A DNA stretch of 64,000 bases from Asterias amurensis (GCF_032118995.1 NC_092667.1:8956357-9020356); one strand, 5' to 3'. Positions 24,601-38,586 are shown, numbered from the stretch's first letter. Program-made: numbers and translations. Notes: a model not told the origin generated them from the letters alone.

Positions 24601-27600
24601 CAAAATAAAAATTTTAACCATATATTTGTATAGTTCAAGGAGGTCTGGGAAGTATATTTAAACTATCAAATCAATCTAAATGCAACAACCAAGATTACAT
24701 AAAAAATATGAGAAGTTTATTAATTTGAAAGTGTTTTAATAACCCATTGGGAGCCGGAGAGTAGCAGACAGATGTTCATTTAAAGGGAAGGTATACGCTT
24801 GGTAATCACTCTTAAATTAGTGCCAATTAAAACTTACTAGGTTAGTTCAAAGTACAACAGCTTTCCATAGTATAGAGCCTTTTGAGAATTATTTCACTTC
24901 CAAGTAATGATTTAGTTATGGAAAAAGATATCAGTTTTTATCCCCAAAATTTGAATCTTAGAAATGCTACTGTCACATACGTTTTTCTCAGATTTAGGGT
25001 TTGGATCCTTGTCATGACACTTGAGTAAAGCACTTAAAGGCAGTGGACACAATTGGTAACAAGTAATGGGGAGCTGTTGATAGTATAAAACATTGTGAGA
25101 AACGGCTCCCTCTGAAGTAATGTAGTTTTCGAGAAAGAAGTAATTTTCCATGAATTTGATTTTGAGACCTCAGATTTAGAATTTTAGGTCTCGAAATCAA
25201 GCATCTGAAAGCACACTTCTTTTGACAGGGGTGTTTTTCTTCCATTATTCTCTCACAACTTCGACGACCACTTGAGTTCAAATTTTCACAGGTTTGTTAT
25301 TTTGTGCATATGTTGAGATGCACCAAGTGTGAAGAATTAGTGTTATAAAAAAGTTGTAAAAAGATGGGAAGGTATTGCTCCTAGTGGATGTTTCCCATGC
25401 CTACATTGTACATACATCCTTACGGACTGTGAAAGGGCCCAAAGGGTAAATTGGCAACAGGGTGGTTGATTTGGGCCGATAGCCCAAATCAGTTAAATGT
25501 AGGTAGCCATCACCCCTTGAAGTGGTCCTCCGGCCTCGTTGTGATGTAAGGTGATCTCTCATTAAAATAAATACAATTAGTATGCATGCTTGCTTTTAGA
25601 TTCCTCCAATCACCACAATTCAATCAACATATTTCTGTCTCTTTAGGCTTGAGGATTTGAATGGCAGTGAGCACTGTAAAGAGAGCGTTTGCATCCTGGA
25701 TTGATTGATTCAGTGACTACTGAGTGATGGACTAACTGCCATCTTGCATGATTACTTGAACTTACATGTATACTTTGCTTAATGACTGACTGGTTGCTGT
25801 GATTGCTTTCTTGCTTAATAAAGGCACTGGACACTATTGGTAGATACTCAAAACTGTTGTTAGCATAAACACTTACTTGGTAACAAGCAATGGAGAGCTG
25901 TTGATAGTATAAAACATTGTGAGAAACAGCTCCCTCTAAACAAGAGGTAATTTCTCACCAAATAATAAAAGACTTAAGGCCTGAAGCCTTTATTAGGCAT
26001 CTGAAAGCACACAAATTTGTGCCAGGGTGTGTTTTCTTTCATTATTGCAACTTCGATTTATAACCAATTGAGTCCAAATTTTCACAGATTTGTTAATAAT
26101 AATAACAAAAATAACAACCGCATTTCCATAGCACTTAACACCTCCAAAAGAAAGTCTTTAAGCGCTCAGAGGAAACATAAAATTAATTATGTATATGATG
26201 ACTTTAATAGACATGTTTTGAGAAGAGTCTTGAAACTTGAGATCGTGGTGGCTTGTTTGATGTGTAGAGTGAGATTTTTCCATAAGTGAGGTGCAGCAAA
26301 CTGATATCTATGTTGACCATATGCTTTGGTGGCAAGGGATAACGAGAGTGTCTTTGTTAGCAGAACGGAGGTTTCTAGTAGGATTGTATGGAGTATGGTG
26401 TATTGTTGTTGTATGCATGTTTGGATACGCAACAAGTGAGAATACTGGTCTCAATTACTGAAAGTGTCTTGTGTCTTTAACTGATTGAATGCCCGTTAAT
26501 TGCATGACTGTTTTTTCCTCTTCTCTTAGATGGTATTGGCCCATCCTGGACCTTCCTATTATATGGTGCAATATGTGCAGTTTCCTTCATCTTTATTTAC
26601 CTCATCGTCCCAGAGACCAAAAATAGATCTTTAGAGCAGATATCAGCCAAGCTCAACAAAAAGTAAGAGTAACATCGATTCAATTTTGACCTTCAAGTTC
26701 CGCGCCCAATCTCTGCTTAAATGGAAAATACTGCTTATCAAACTCCTGCAAAGGATGCATAAGCAGTGAATAAATAGTACTCATAATATGAATCAGTGTC
26801 TACATGTACTTAAATACATGTAGTGTGCCTTTTATTGGACTCCCATTTGCTGCATGGCTGAGTTACTGTTAAGTTTTCAAACTATACTCGCTAAATTGTG
26901 TTTTAACTCCTATGAAGATGGTGCATTGCATGAACAATGCGTGTTATTGAGTTGCTGCAAGACAAACCTACAAGAACTCTATGGGGGGCTAATAAATAAG
27001 AAAATTCTTCTTTTTACAGTCTCACTAAGTTAACTGTTGTAATTTCTTTATCAATAGCAAAAACCCAAGTAATGCTTAGTTTCCTTTAAACCGATGCCAT
27101 TTTAGTAGACACTGATATTTATATCAATATAACTGGCGGCTTGCCGGCAGGAAATCTTGGTAGTCTAGCATTTCAGAATATAATGCAGGAGTCATAGGTT
27201 TGAAACCCTCCAGAAGAGGTATATTAGATCTGAAAAGAACTGTTCTGCTTATTACGTACTACTACATAGGTAGGGGGTACATTGTAGGAGGTAGGACAGG
27301 ACTAATTTCTTGCGCTTATTGGTTCAAGGGGACTTTTTGTTATTAACTTCACTGCTGCGGAGTGAGTTCTAAACATGCTGCAGCATACAATATACACACC
27401 AAGTTACATGGCTCTTTTCAACTTGCTATTGTCTGTTGGTGTTTTTGTTGTTTTTTGTTTTGACAATGACTAGAGAAAAATAGTAGAAATGTTGAGACCC
27501 CCCTCGAACCACAGAACCCCCTCGAACCACAAAGCGAAAAAATGTTAGTCCTGGCCGATTTCCTACCTCCTGCCCGTTACATAAAAGCAGGACAGTTCTT

Positions 27601-27962
27601 TTCAGAACTAAGTAGTCTCCCTAACACTGAAATCTACTCAGCGGCAATAGAAAAGTAGACATGTTTTGTACACATCATGGTGTCACTGCAAACTGAAATA
27701 TACATTGAAACCTCAATGCTCACCATGCAATGCCTCAAAGTCCATGTCTGTTTTCGGTTTTTTTCAAATGAGACTTCTCTATGCTTTTGTCTACAGGTCC
27801 CACATGACAGGGCTTTCTGGACACAGCTGTTTTAAACGGCTTGGTTCATGTTTACAGTGTTGCCATGAGAACACACATCAGAGACTTCCACTCTCAGACT
27901 CCTTTACAGATGTTAACATCGGAGTGGATGAAGGAGTGTGTGAGGATACCATAGAAAACTGA
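12700..27962 (+). CDS. SLC2A12: GLUT12-like facilitated sugar transporter (SLC2 class III), complete
   Basis: Twelve-helix major-facilitator hexose carrier of the plasma or endosomal membrane. Exons: 12700-12841, 13671-13787, 13905-14011, 15079-15162, 16928-17031, 18926-19121, 19645-19731, 20744-20854, 21835-21951, 23021-23651, 24210-24332, 26530-26662, 27797-27962; 705 codons plus TGA, phases consistent throughout. An in-frame TGA lies just before the ATG. Family motifs in order: [19 protein letters not shown] (TM1), [135 protein letters not shown]. These follow vertebrate GLUT12 more closely than GLUT10. Exon 10 (about residues 356-565) is the large TM9-TM10 extracellular loop typical of these two; here it is Ser/Thr-rich, has NTS, NLT and NSS glycosylation sequons and a tandem 19-residue repeat. 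The tail is Cys-rich ([12 protein letters not shown]), a possible palmitoylation site. GLUT10 remains the alternative orthology. Confidence 0.93.
12848..13221. repeat. TIR element, GGGTACTTTTTG family, copy 2
   Basis: Inverted halves: TGTACTTTTTGTAGGACAG, AACACAATGTCCACAGATTT at the left and AAATCTGTGGACATTGTGTT, AAAAAGTACCCTAATCC at the right, with TGAGTAAAACAATGTCATG-type internal repeats. It begins only a few bases after the exon 1 donor of the transporter. Confidence 0.75.
14251..14424. repeat. MITE with GATTTCAC ends (Harbinger-like type)
   Basis: GGGGTCGATTTCACAAAGAG pairs with GTTTTGTGAAATCGACGGC. The interior carries many copies of GTTAGGAC / GTCCTAAC in both directions. Comparable elements are at 36914-37079 and 40606-40728. 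It lies in the third GLUT12 intron. Confidence 0.7.
14651..14767. repeat. Dispersed repeat with 'GGCTACAGCTAGATGTCCGC', copy 1
   Basis: GTGTCTGAATTGCCGGCTAC ... CAACAGCCGTAG ... CGCCAATTCAAATAC. It shares GCTACAGCTAGATGTCCGCG and CTTAGCAACAC with 29105-29228. The ends are roughly inverted (GAATT-GCCGGCTAC / GTAG...GCCAATTC). Function unknown. Confidence 0.6.
15350..15690 (+). repeat. tRNA-derived SINE with AAAAGCACTATATAAA tail, copy 1
   Basis: tRNA-like head GTGTCATGGCTGAGACC ... GGTTTTGAATCCCGGTCATG (A and B box positions), a body with CAAGACACTTAAC, CTGTATACTCCCCAGGGAG and CCAGTGACCAG, then AAAAGCACTATATAAAAACT and a (TTATTA)n tail. Other copies lie at 19843-20165, 20170-20450, 59060-59250 and 60120-60450. 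Confidence 0.8.
16379..16816. repeat. TIR element, GGGTACTTTTTG family, copy 3
   Basis: Starts near TTAAGGGTCAATGTGCTTTT and ends AAAAGTACCCGAATCTTTTA. Inner inverted AACACAATGTCCAC / TCTGTGGACATTTT and a central palindrome (ACCTGTTATGGTATGG / CCATAATTGGTTAATAC region). Ends 111 bp before exon 5 of the transporter. Confidence 0.7.
17600..18765 (-). repeat. tRNA-derived SINE split by a nested TIR element
   Basis: Minus-orientation SINE of the 'GGCTGGATAGCTCAGTTGG' family. The parts left (GACTAGAGCGGGTTTTGAAC) and right (GCAACCTCCGGATTAACAAG, then CTATCAACTGAGCTATGTA) join when 17661-18573 is taken out. Sister copies at 20875-21150 and 30060-30400 are uninterrupted at this point. Confidence 0.75.
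17661..18573. mobile_element. Nested 0.9-kb TIR transposon, probably PIF/Harbinger-like, non-autonomous
   Basis: The terminal inverted repeats GGGCCGATTTCACTAACG and CGTTAGTGAAATCGGCCC are exact over 18 bp. A CTG triplet sits on both sides, consistent with the 3-bp target duplications and GG...CC ends of PIF/Harbinger elements. Subterminal regions repeat ATCGCAA / TTGCGAT motifs in both directions. I see no transposase frame, so it would depend on an autonomous partner. Confidence 0.8.
19843..20165 (+). repeat. tRNA-derived SINE, copy 2
   Basis: Head GGTCGTGGCCGAGCGGATAT, B-box-like GGTTTGAGTCCCGATTG, body CTGTATACTCCCCAGGGAG, tail AAAGTGCTATTTAAAAACCA with ATTATTA. It is immediately followed by an inverted copy (20170-20450), so the pair can fold on itself. 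GLUT12 intron. Confidence 0.78.
20170..20450 (-). repeat. tRNA-derived SINE, copy 3 (inverted)
   Basis: The reverse complement of the same SINE: TATAAAGTGCTTTTCACACC at the left, CCATCTCAACTCCCTGGGAA in the middle, and GTCACGACCGGGACTTGGAT near the right, where the tRNA-like head is lost. Confidence 0.75.
20875..21150 (-). repeat. tRNA-derived SINE, 'GGATAGCTCAGTTGG' family
   Basis: GATGAGAGCGGGATGTGAAC, then ATTACTGAGCTATCTAGCCC and GTCAATATCTTTGTTCGGGG. Same order of blocks as at 30060-30400. Starts about 20 bases after an exon donor of the transporter. Confidence 0.65.
21255..21440 (+). repeat. SINE-like repeat, family of 3255-3425
   Basis: GGGTTTAGCTCAGTTGTTTC head with TTGGTTGGAATCCCACAC, then GTGGATTGGGTTTTTAGTTC and GGGGTTTTCCCC as in the FAK intron copy. 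Confidence 0.55.
21558..21630. repeat. Hairpin
   Basis: GAATGAGGTGCATGCTGGTC and GACCAGCATGCACCTTATTC form a stem of about 20 bp, with an inner CTAGC / GCTAG pairing. Intronic, function unknown. Confidence 0.6.
22745..22868. repeat. TIR element with TGACGTCA ends
   Basis: ATGACGTCACAATTCT ... AAGGCCATAGGCG pairs with CGCCTATGGCCT ... AGAACTGTGACGTCATGC. Each end carries a CRE-type TGACGTCA palindrome. It lies about 150 bp before exon 10 of the transporter. Confidence 0.7.
23285..23398 (+). repeat. 57-bp tandem duplication inside GLUT12 exon 10
   Basis: Units 23285-23341 and 23342-23398 each encode [11 protein letters not shown] followed by a divergent Gly/Pro half. Being a multiple of three, the duplication keeps the frame. 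It lengthens the Ser/Thr-rich extracellular loop. Confidence 0.85.
24780..24990. repeat. TTAA-type MITE fragment, AGGGAAGGTATACG family
   Basis: Starts TTTAAAGGGAAGGTATACGC and runs through TTGGTAATCACTCTTAAATT and ACAGCTTTCCATAGTATAGA. The right end is not recognisable. Related ends occur at 58326-58711. Confidence 0.5.
25034..25345 (+). repeat. TTAA-flanked MITE, AGGCAGTGGACAC family, copy 4 (3'-truncated)
   Basis: TTAAAGGCAGTGGACACAAT start, AACGGCTCCCTCTGAAGTAA block, GAGACCTCAGATTTAG palindrome, CAAATTTTCACAGG block. The terminal repeat is lost after ATGCACCAAGTGTGAAGAAT. Confidence 0.8.
25819..26095 (+). repeat. TTAA-type MITE, variant with AGGCCTGAAGCCT stem, copy 5 (truncated)
   Basis: Starts AAAGGCACTGGACACTATTG. 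In place of the GAGACCTC palindrome it carries ACTTAAGGCCTGAAGCCTTT, as do the copies near 28580 and 63595. It ends at CAGATTTGTTAATAATAATA, then runs into a different repeat. Confidence 0.72.
27222..27620. repeat. TIR element with TTCTGAAAAGAACTGTCCTGC-type ends
   Basis: TTAGATCTGAAAAGAACTGT + TCTGCTT at the left, AAGCAGGACAGTTCTTTTCA + GAACTAA at the right, and inner GTAGGAGGTAGG / CCTACCTCCTGC. About 400 bp, non-coding. A fragment with similar words lies near 44545-44590. Confidence 0.6.
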
Positions 27963-28406
27963 CGCACTAATAGGTAGAAAGTCAAGGTTCTTTCTCTTGG
28001 CTTTTCAAGAACAACAGCTTTTATAACTAGCAGGGTCGTGGCCGTGACCCTGCAAGGTTTTAAACGGCAGCTTAAGAGCGAGTCACTACTCTTTTATTCC
28101 CATTCATTCAAAACCTTTTTGGTGAAAATGCGTAGTAAAGTATGAAACTCTGTAAAACTTATACATTTTCCAACGTCCTTGAGCTCTGGACGTGTGTTGC
28201 ATTTTTATGACTGGGACAGTTTTTGGATATGCATTCGTGCGCATAGTAGTGTGCATCTAAACGTATCCGAAACAACCGGTTATAAACAGCTCCAGCTGGT
28301 CATTATCAACCGTTTAAACACCCCCACGTGAGGCGCTCTCCACCATCTAGTGTGACAATTGCGCTTCATATTCCATAAACATAATATTGGTCCAATATTC
28401 CTGTAC

Positions 28407-28705
28407 TTAAAGGCACTGGACACGTTTGTTAAACTGTCAAAGCCCAGTATTCTCACTTGGTGTATTCCAACATATTTATGCATAAAAAAAAAAACCTGTG
28501 AAAATTTGGGCTCAAGTCGTCATCGAAGTTACAAGAGAATAATGAAAAAACCTTGTTGCACAACTTTGTGTGCTTTCAGATGCATAATAAAAGGCTTCAG
28601 CTGAAGTCTTTAATTATTTGAGTGAGACATAACGTCTTTCTCAAAAAGTATGTTACTTCAGAGGGAGCAATTTCTCACAATGTTTTATACTATCAACAGC
28701 TTGTA
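28407..28705 (-). repeat. TTAA-type MITE, AGGCAGTGGACAC family, copy 6 (truncated)
   Basis: CTTAAAGGCACTGGACACGT at the left, CCTGTGAAAATTTGGGCTCA and TTCAGAGGGAGCAATTTCTC inside, with the variant stem AAAAGGCTTCAGCTGAAGTC. The right terminal repeat is missing. Confidence 0.75.
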
Positions 28706-28871
28706 TTCTTAAAATATACTTGTATGTTTACTTAAAAAAAACAAAACATGATTTTTTAATACACGTATTCCAAAATTGGTGTTCAAAACATCGTGAGAGC
28801 AATATTTTTTGTCTATAGTTGAGGCAAAAGCAATTCTTCATAAATTTTATTAAAATTTTGTGTCAAAACTT

Positions 28872-29081
28872 CAAGGAACACGTTGCCTGGGATCGGATGA
28901 GTTGGTCTATAAAAAGCGTTTGAAACCGTAATTTGTATGTATATATGTATAGGCATATTTGTGTAGATCGATATATTCTACTTTTACAACATCTTTCTAC
29001 CCATATGCATTTTATAACAAACGGTTACAGAACGCTTTTCAAAGACCAACTCGACTGATCCAAGGCAACGTGTTCCTTTAA
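28872..29081. repeat. TTAA-type MITE, AGGAACACGTTGCC family, copy 1 (internally deleted)
   Basis: AAGGAACACGTTGCCTGGGA pairs with CCAAGGCAACGTGTTCCTTT. Internal CTACTTTTACAACATCTTTC and ACAAACGGTTACAGAACGC. Full-length relatives are at 52280-52650 and, truncated, 49845-50064. Confidence 0.8.
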
Positions 29082-29104
29082 GACTAACTGATTAGTCTTA
29101 GGCT

Positions 29105-29228
29105 GTGTCCGAATGAGTGGCTACAGCTACGGCTACAGCTAGATGTCCGCGTCATTATGCGTTGAGGTGTAGGACGACCTTAGCAACACCATAAGCAACA
29201 GCCGTAGCGGCCAATTCAGATTCGGGCT
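29105..29228. repeat. Dispersed repeat with 'GGCTACAGCTAGATGTCCGC', copy 2
   Basis: GTGTCCGAATGAGTGGCTAC at one end and GTAGCGGCCAATTCAGATTC at the other are loosely inverted. It shares the core with 14651-14767. Confidence 0.6.
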
Positions 29229-29580
29229 TATACATGTTGTCAATAACAATACACATCTTTGTGCAATTCTTCTTATTACGTTTAAGCCAAGCAATGGTTA
29301 GCAAATCCTGTGAACAGCCACAGTTTACCAAAGTTGTAAAATACTTATGTGAGGTTAATTAAACAACAAAGTGCTTCCTCTAGCCTTCATTGAACTGCTG
29401 TCACACTCGACTTCAAAATTTTGTTTACATGTATATAACATACAATTTAAATTATCTGAAAAGCGCTATTGTATTTGCTTTGTCTGTAAACTGTCAGCAT
29501 CCTCAGAATTATGGACTTTAAAAAAAGATTACTTAATGCAAATTCTATTGTATTTTTGTTATGTTCTTACATAAATATAC

Positions 29581-29965
29581 AAGACAGTGGACACTATTGG
29601 TAATTGTCATAGACTAGACTTCACAGTTGGTGTATCTCAACCTATGCATAAAATAACTAACCTGTGAAAATTTGAGCTCAATCGGTCATCAAAGTTGCGA
29701 GATAATAATGAAAGAAGAAAACACCCTTGTCACACGAAGTTGTGTGCGTTTAGATGGTTGATTTCGAGACCTCAAGTTCTAAATCTGAGGTCTCGAAATC
29801 AAATTCGTGGAAAATTACTTCTTTCTCAAAAACTATGCCACTTTAGAGGGAGCCGTTTCTCACAATGTTTTATACCATCAACCTCTCCCCATTACTCGTC
29901 ACCAAGAAAGGTTTTATGTAAATAATTATTGTGAGTAATTACCAATAGTGTCCACTGCCTTTAAA
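29581..29965 (-). repeat. TTAA-flanked MITE, AGGCAGTGGACAC family, copy 7
   Basis: AGACAGTGGACACTATTGGT at the left, ACCAATAGTGTCCACTGCCT at the right, with palindrome GAGACCTCAAGTTCTA / ATCTGAGGTCTCG. Full length. Confidence 0.86.
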
Positions 29966-30059
29966 AATGTTAACGATTTGTGTTTGGGTTGATCTTATGT
30001 GACTTCCTTTATACTCAAAGAATATTATTAAGTAACTTATTTTGGATTGAATAAAGAAA

Positions 30060-30400
30060 AACTAAAGGGCGGGCTTGAATAAACGACCTCTAGATTAACG
30101 TGCCAGCGGTATCCCTATTTTGTTAATATCTTTGTTCAGGGGTGCCAGTCAGAAGCCATACAACCTGTTACTGCCCTAAAGCCAGGGATCACAAACATTA
30201 GCCTAGAGATTGCGAGTTAGATTGTGTGATAGCAAATCTGCGGGGGGGAATTCCGGCTGGCTGATGCAGAGAAATAACTCCAGTCTCAGACTTGAAATCA
30301 AGTCTAGGGATCAGACCCAAGTTTACCATACAACATGGGAAGTGGTAGCAGAGTCATGATGGGGATGTGAATTCTTGCTTTTAATAAACCACAAGTGAAA
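30060..30400 (-). repeat. tRNA-derived SINE, 'GGATAGCTCAGTTGG' family, diverged
   Basis: GGGCGGGCTTGAATAAACGA + CCTCTAGATTAACG, then TTGTTAATATCTTTGTTCAG and AAAGCCAGGGATCACA, in the same order as 20875-21150. The tRNA-like part is degraded. Confidence 0.5.
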
Positions 30401-30957
30401 TTGACTAGGTGAAATTTGTTTAACAATTTTGCGGATGAACAAAGAAAGCGCCGCATCCTGATTCTCATTCTAGTTAATTTGTCTTTGTTCAACCCCATAC
30501 TATTTATGAATTTACCCAGTCGGTGTCCCTTTTGGTTTATTGCTTGATACAAATTAAGTGGTATATGCAAATATTGATCATGCCTATACATTAACTGAGT
30601 TTGAAATGATCGAAGATTTAACAGGTGTTTTAATATGTTTCTAAAAACAAATCTACTTTTTTAAAAGGTTGCTTCAGGGTTTCTTAAGGAATAAAAATAA
30701 ATATATAATTCTTTTTTTCAAACTTTAAGGTTTGTTGTCAAGTTTGTTTGTTTTGTGTTGGAGTTCTTGTTAATGAAATTGATTTGGCAGTGGTGTTTAT
30801 GGCAAAATGTCTCCAGTGACATAACATGGCGCTAACCATCCATTTTACCCCATGAAACATTTGATAAGTAAACAGTTTGCCTTAAAAAGTTGTTTTAATT
30901 GTATTTAATAGTGAGTTAAATAAAGAAATTTAAACTCCAGGCATAGAGCCTTCAGGG

Positions 30958-31163
30958 CTCAGTTTCATAGAGGTGCTTAAGCAGAAAATATTGCTGAACA
31001 ATTTTCTACTCGGCAGGATACCAGTCACAAATTGTACATGTGCAATGTATTTTGCCTGTTTCTGGCCAACAAAATGTTTACCACAGTGGCAATGTCATTA
31101 TTTGCACGCAAACAATGAACAAAAGAAAGCGAGCACAATCAAATTAATGGGGCCAATCAATTA
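30958..31163. repeat. Diverged copy of the 'CAATTTCATAGAGC' TIR family
   Basis: CTCAGTTTCATAGAGGTGCT + TAAGCAGAAA, ATACCAGTCACAAATTGTAC, and GGGGCCAATCAATTAAG at the right. Confidence 0.4.
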
Positions 31164-32165
31164 AGTAGCCCTAGTAAAAGCTATTGACATTAAACTGTTA
31201 ATAGACTATAAAGTTGAATGCTTCAAGGCAAATTAGACTGTTGTAGATATATACAAAAAACTAACCTGTGAAATTTATTTGAAATCTGGAGTGGCTATAC
31301 TTCAACGCAGTCCGTAATGGGAAAACACAATCTGAGAAATATTCATGCATGAAACGTTTATCATCAACATTACGAACAATTGCTGCCGTGCTTCTTACCA
31401 CGTAAGGTTTTATGCTCGTAAATTTTTGGAATTTCCTGCCTTATTATTAGGACATACACTGGGCTTTGATAACGCCATTAAATTTTCATTTAGACCACAT
31501 AGCAAACAAACAATAGCATTGGAAATAATACAAGAAAGTAATTTACACAACGCAATTTACAGAGAGCAGTAGCGAAATAGGCAGTGAATAATCTGTAGAC
31601 AATGATACGGATACAAACAATATTATTACGAGTCGGCTCCTATATCCGGAGAGATTTTATATTGACCACCATTTGACGTCATCCATGTGACCCTTTCCCC
31701 CTGTTTGAGGGAGGGTGATGTGCGTGTCAACCATTGATATCTACCTCCATGATATAATGGAGAAATGGTGTCAACGTTACAATAATGTGTTGCAGCTTTA
31801 AGAAGTTGTATAGAAACCGTGGTGCATCATTGTGCGCTTGAACATTCCACGTATTATAGACATTCTCCGCTAAAACATCTGGCGCATAAATTCGGCGGCA
31901 AGCACGCAGCCATAAAAATGGGACCTGCTCTGATTGGACTGAATCGAAGCATACTGTCAGCTTGCCTGAACATCTGACGTCACACTTCGAGGCTCGTGAA
32001 TTACGCCAGAAAGTTGTCATTAGCCGATGCCAATTACCCCTTCCATTAATTTCACATGAAGACACGCACAGGCAATCCCTAATCAACATTAACACTACAC
32101 ATGCAAGTACATGTACAAAATACACAATGCAGCCAGACGACCGAAGTAAACTTTCCATATCTGTG

Positions 32166-32226
32166 TTTTGATTGGTCGAGGTGATGTATGTCAGCGGCAC
32201 CTACATCACCTCGGGCCAATTAAAAC
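32166..32226. repeat. Hairpin upstream of the lectin gene
   Basis: TTTTGATTGGTCGAGGTGAT + GTA pairs with TACATCACCTCGGGCCAATT + AAAA; inverted CCAAT boxes lie in the arms. It is about 240 bp before the lectin ATG, so it may be promoter sequence or a MITE remnant. Confidence 0.6.
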
Positions 32227-32462
32227 ATAGTATGGGAAGCTTTCCTATAACTGCACGTTTATCGAATGAAATATTATTGTATCCAATTGAAATCATGCAC
32301 TGGTTCTGAAAAGGAAGTACCCGTCTTTGCGGATGGACATGAGACCAGTCTACCCGTCGGCATACCTGAACCACGTCGATTTCTCAACATTGAAATACTG
32401 AGACAGTGAATGTGTGGTGAATGTCATTGCCATGATCGATGGCTCACTGCGCGGGAATCACC

Positions 32463-36108
<3,646 letters not shown>

Positions 36109-36913
36109 ACCAGTTATGAATTATTCATAATCTGCAAATTATCGACGAATAGTCGTTCCTCGATTCTTGCACTTCAACCGAGAATTTCTTTTTTTAAATC
36201 ACTAAATACAAAAGTCTAATTGAACAAGGAAAACTTATGTTTCAAGTGAAATTTTTGCAGATAAATTTCCTGTAATTTTTAATGTATAGGGTCATAGGTG
36301 TTTTTTTTTTGTAGGAAAATCTGAAATATTAAGTTGTTTAATCAACTTCCGCACCAAACCAAATACAAGGTGCTTTGTACTGAAGATACTGAACTTGAGT
36401 AAAACATGTGGAAGTTGGTTATATGAATAGGAATTGACAAACAAAATAGCTATAATATATCTATAAGTTCTTCATTGACCCCGGTCGGGTAAAGGGCCCC
36501 AGTTTAAAGTCAATAGGAGGTCCCTTTATGCAGGTGTACACACCTAGTGCACAATCATTGTGTGCATTGCCCAACCAGTGTGTGTTTAACTAAGAGAATA
36601 AGAGCCTTCGCCGGAGATTTTAAAACAAATCGGTCGGAAAACGTGTCTGTAGCGTTGTTGTCATGGAAACACATCACTACACCAACGTTGACGAGTTTAA
36701 TCTGACAGGTTTAATTCAAGTCAAATAAATTTGATGAAATTAATAATGAAACAGCACTTATACACTCTGGTCCGGTTCAATTATAGAGCATGTTTGCAGT
36801 TGTGTAGTTAATCGTATAATACAAAAACTAGCCAGGCACGTAGGAAGATTCAATTTGTGGTGGGCGCAAACCGTGCAGCCACGTGAGTCGCGGTGCAAAT
36901 TTGAGGGCCTGCT

Positions 36914-37079
36914 GTAGATTTCACGAAACTCTTCCTAACTTAGGATTAATTTTAGGACTTTAGGACGAGTTAAATTCCGCATCCAAAGGCGTATGACGTA
37001 TTGAACCTGTCCTAAGTTAGAATGGGTTACTCGTCCTAACTCGAGATAGGATTAATCCTAGCGTTTCGTGAAATCAGCT
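36914..37079. repeat. MITE with GATTTCACGAAA ends (Harbinger-like type)
   Basis: GTAGATTTCACGAAACTCTT + CCTAACTTAGG pairs with CCTAAC..., GCGTTTCGTGAAATCAGC at the right, full of GTCCTAA / TTAGGAC words like 14251-14424. Confidence 0.65.
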
Positions 37080-37300
37080 CATGGAAAGTTTTAGCTTCTA
37101 GGGGTGTGGGTGGGGTGTGGGGGCTTTATAAATTCTTTCTCATCATTATTATTTGGCAGTCGCACTCAAAACCTTCACAAAGTTAAAAGTTATGTCAATA
37201 ATGTGAAGCTTCTTCCTTTGACGAGCGAGAATCATGGTATTGAACACAAGCTTTAAAAACGTATGAGGCGTCAAGTACTGCTCATTATAGAAGGGGTAGT

Positions 37301-37650
37301 TTGACACTGTACACTATTGTCCAGTCTTCTCACTTAGTGTATATTAACATAACAAACCTGTGAAAATTTGAGCTCAATATTGGTCGTCGAAGTTCCGAAA
37401 TAAAAATGAAAAAAAAACCCACCCATCTCTGTCAAACGAAGTTGTGTGCTTTCAGATGCTTGATGTCGATACCTCTAATTCAATTCAAATATTTTACTGA
37501 GAAATTATCTCAAAAACTACGTTACTTCAAAGGGAGCCGTTACCCACAATGTTTTATACTATCAACAGCTCTCCATTGCTCGTTAGGCAAGTTAGTTTTT
37601 AAGCTAACAATTATTTTGAGCAATTACCAATAGTGTCCACTGCCTTTAAC
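37301..37650 (-). repeat. TTAA-type MITE, AGGCAGTGGACAC family, copy 8
   Basis: Left end degraded (TTGACACTGTACACTATTGT), right end intact (CAATAGTGTCCACTGCCTTT). Shared internal CCTGTGAAAATTTGAGCTCA and GGGAGCCGTTACCCACAATG blocks. Confidence 0.78.
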
Positions 37651-38586
37651 GGCAAGTGACAAGAAGAACGTGTGTAGTGGGGAGAAAGCGGAAAGAAGGG
37701 AGGGTGTGATGAGAAAGAAGGGGGAGGGGGCCCCAGCCCCGCCCCTTATTACGCCACTGGTTATCTGCAATGGTCAGAGTTGTGTATGAGAGAATTTTGA
37801 TATAGGACCGTTTTCCTTATATCACGTGGTAACTGTACGTCATTTTTATGCCAACCTTCTAAATGTGCAGGCCCTCAGGACGATGTTGAGCTTATGCGAT
37901 TGTTTATAGACCGAAAACGTTTTTTTAATCGTAAGTTGCCGCAACTCTCCCAACTGTAATTTTGGGGAAAAATGCAATGCTCTGGCAATAGTCGTTTCCA
38001 CACTTTAAGGACTACCGCGATGATATCTCCTTCTGGCCGAAGGAGCTGCCTCGAATTGAACTTCAGGTCGTGTTAGCTTAACGGAGCTGATGAATGGCAT
38101 GCCGTTGTTACTCATTATGGGATGTTGTCCCCAATCATCATGTGTATCCCCTTCCATACTGTAAATTATAATGCCGACTGACTGAAGTCGATTAAAAAGT
38201 GGGCGCCATCAGGTGAAGTTTGTCTACACAACAATTTGTCGTTGGGGCCAAAATCTCCGGGTGAGACAGAATAATCCTATCACAACGGTCTGGCCTCCTA
38301 CCGTCGGTGTGCCCTATCAGGTTAGGAACCAGCACAAACGAATTCCCCATTATAACAGACTAGAGTACGCAGACAACCAAATTCATAATCAACTTTAAAA
38401 CTAAACCTTTTGAAAAAACGCAAATGTATTTTTTATTTATTAAATGCATCAAATGACAGCTCTTCCCTATTCTCCATAAAAACATAGTAATGCACAATAC
38501 CACGAATAGACTGGGCCCCTGTCTTTATCCGCACACCCGAGCCTCGAAGTGTGACGTCAGATGTTTAGGCTATACCACCTTCTACT

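Larger units (their letters stand above)
27963..32462. other. Intergenic between GLUT12-like and lectin genes
   Basis: Holds the 3' flank of the transporter and a series of repeats entered separately. A 157-codon minus frame at 31727-32200 has no recognisable domain and overlaps a dispersed repeat (GCCTCGAAGTGTGACGTCAG, also at about 38540), so I do not call it a gene. The last few hundred bases should contain the lectin promoter. Confidence 0.4.

Noticed and set aside
31727-32200. 157-codon minus-strand open frame upstream of the lectin gene
   Set aside because: No recognisable domain, no supporting splice or promoter context, and it overlaps a dispersed repeat also present near 38540.
38013-38160. 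Minus-strand frame (MEGDTHDDWGQHPIMSNN...) with an acceptor-like TTTACAG, first taken as the C-terminus of the SLC16-like gene
   Set aside because: The frame required by the preceding exon runs into a stop there, while the exon 39053-38935 joins in phase and supplies the expected conserved loop and last helix.
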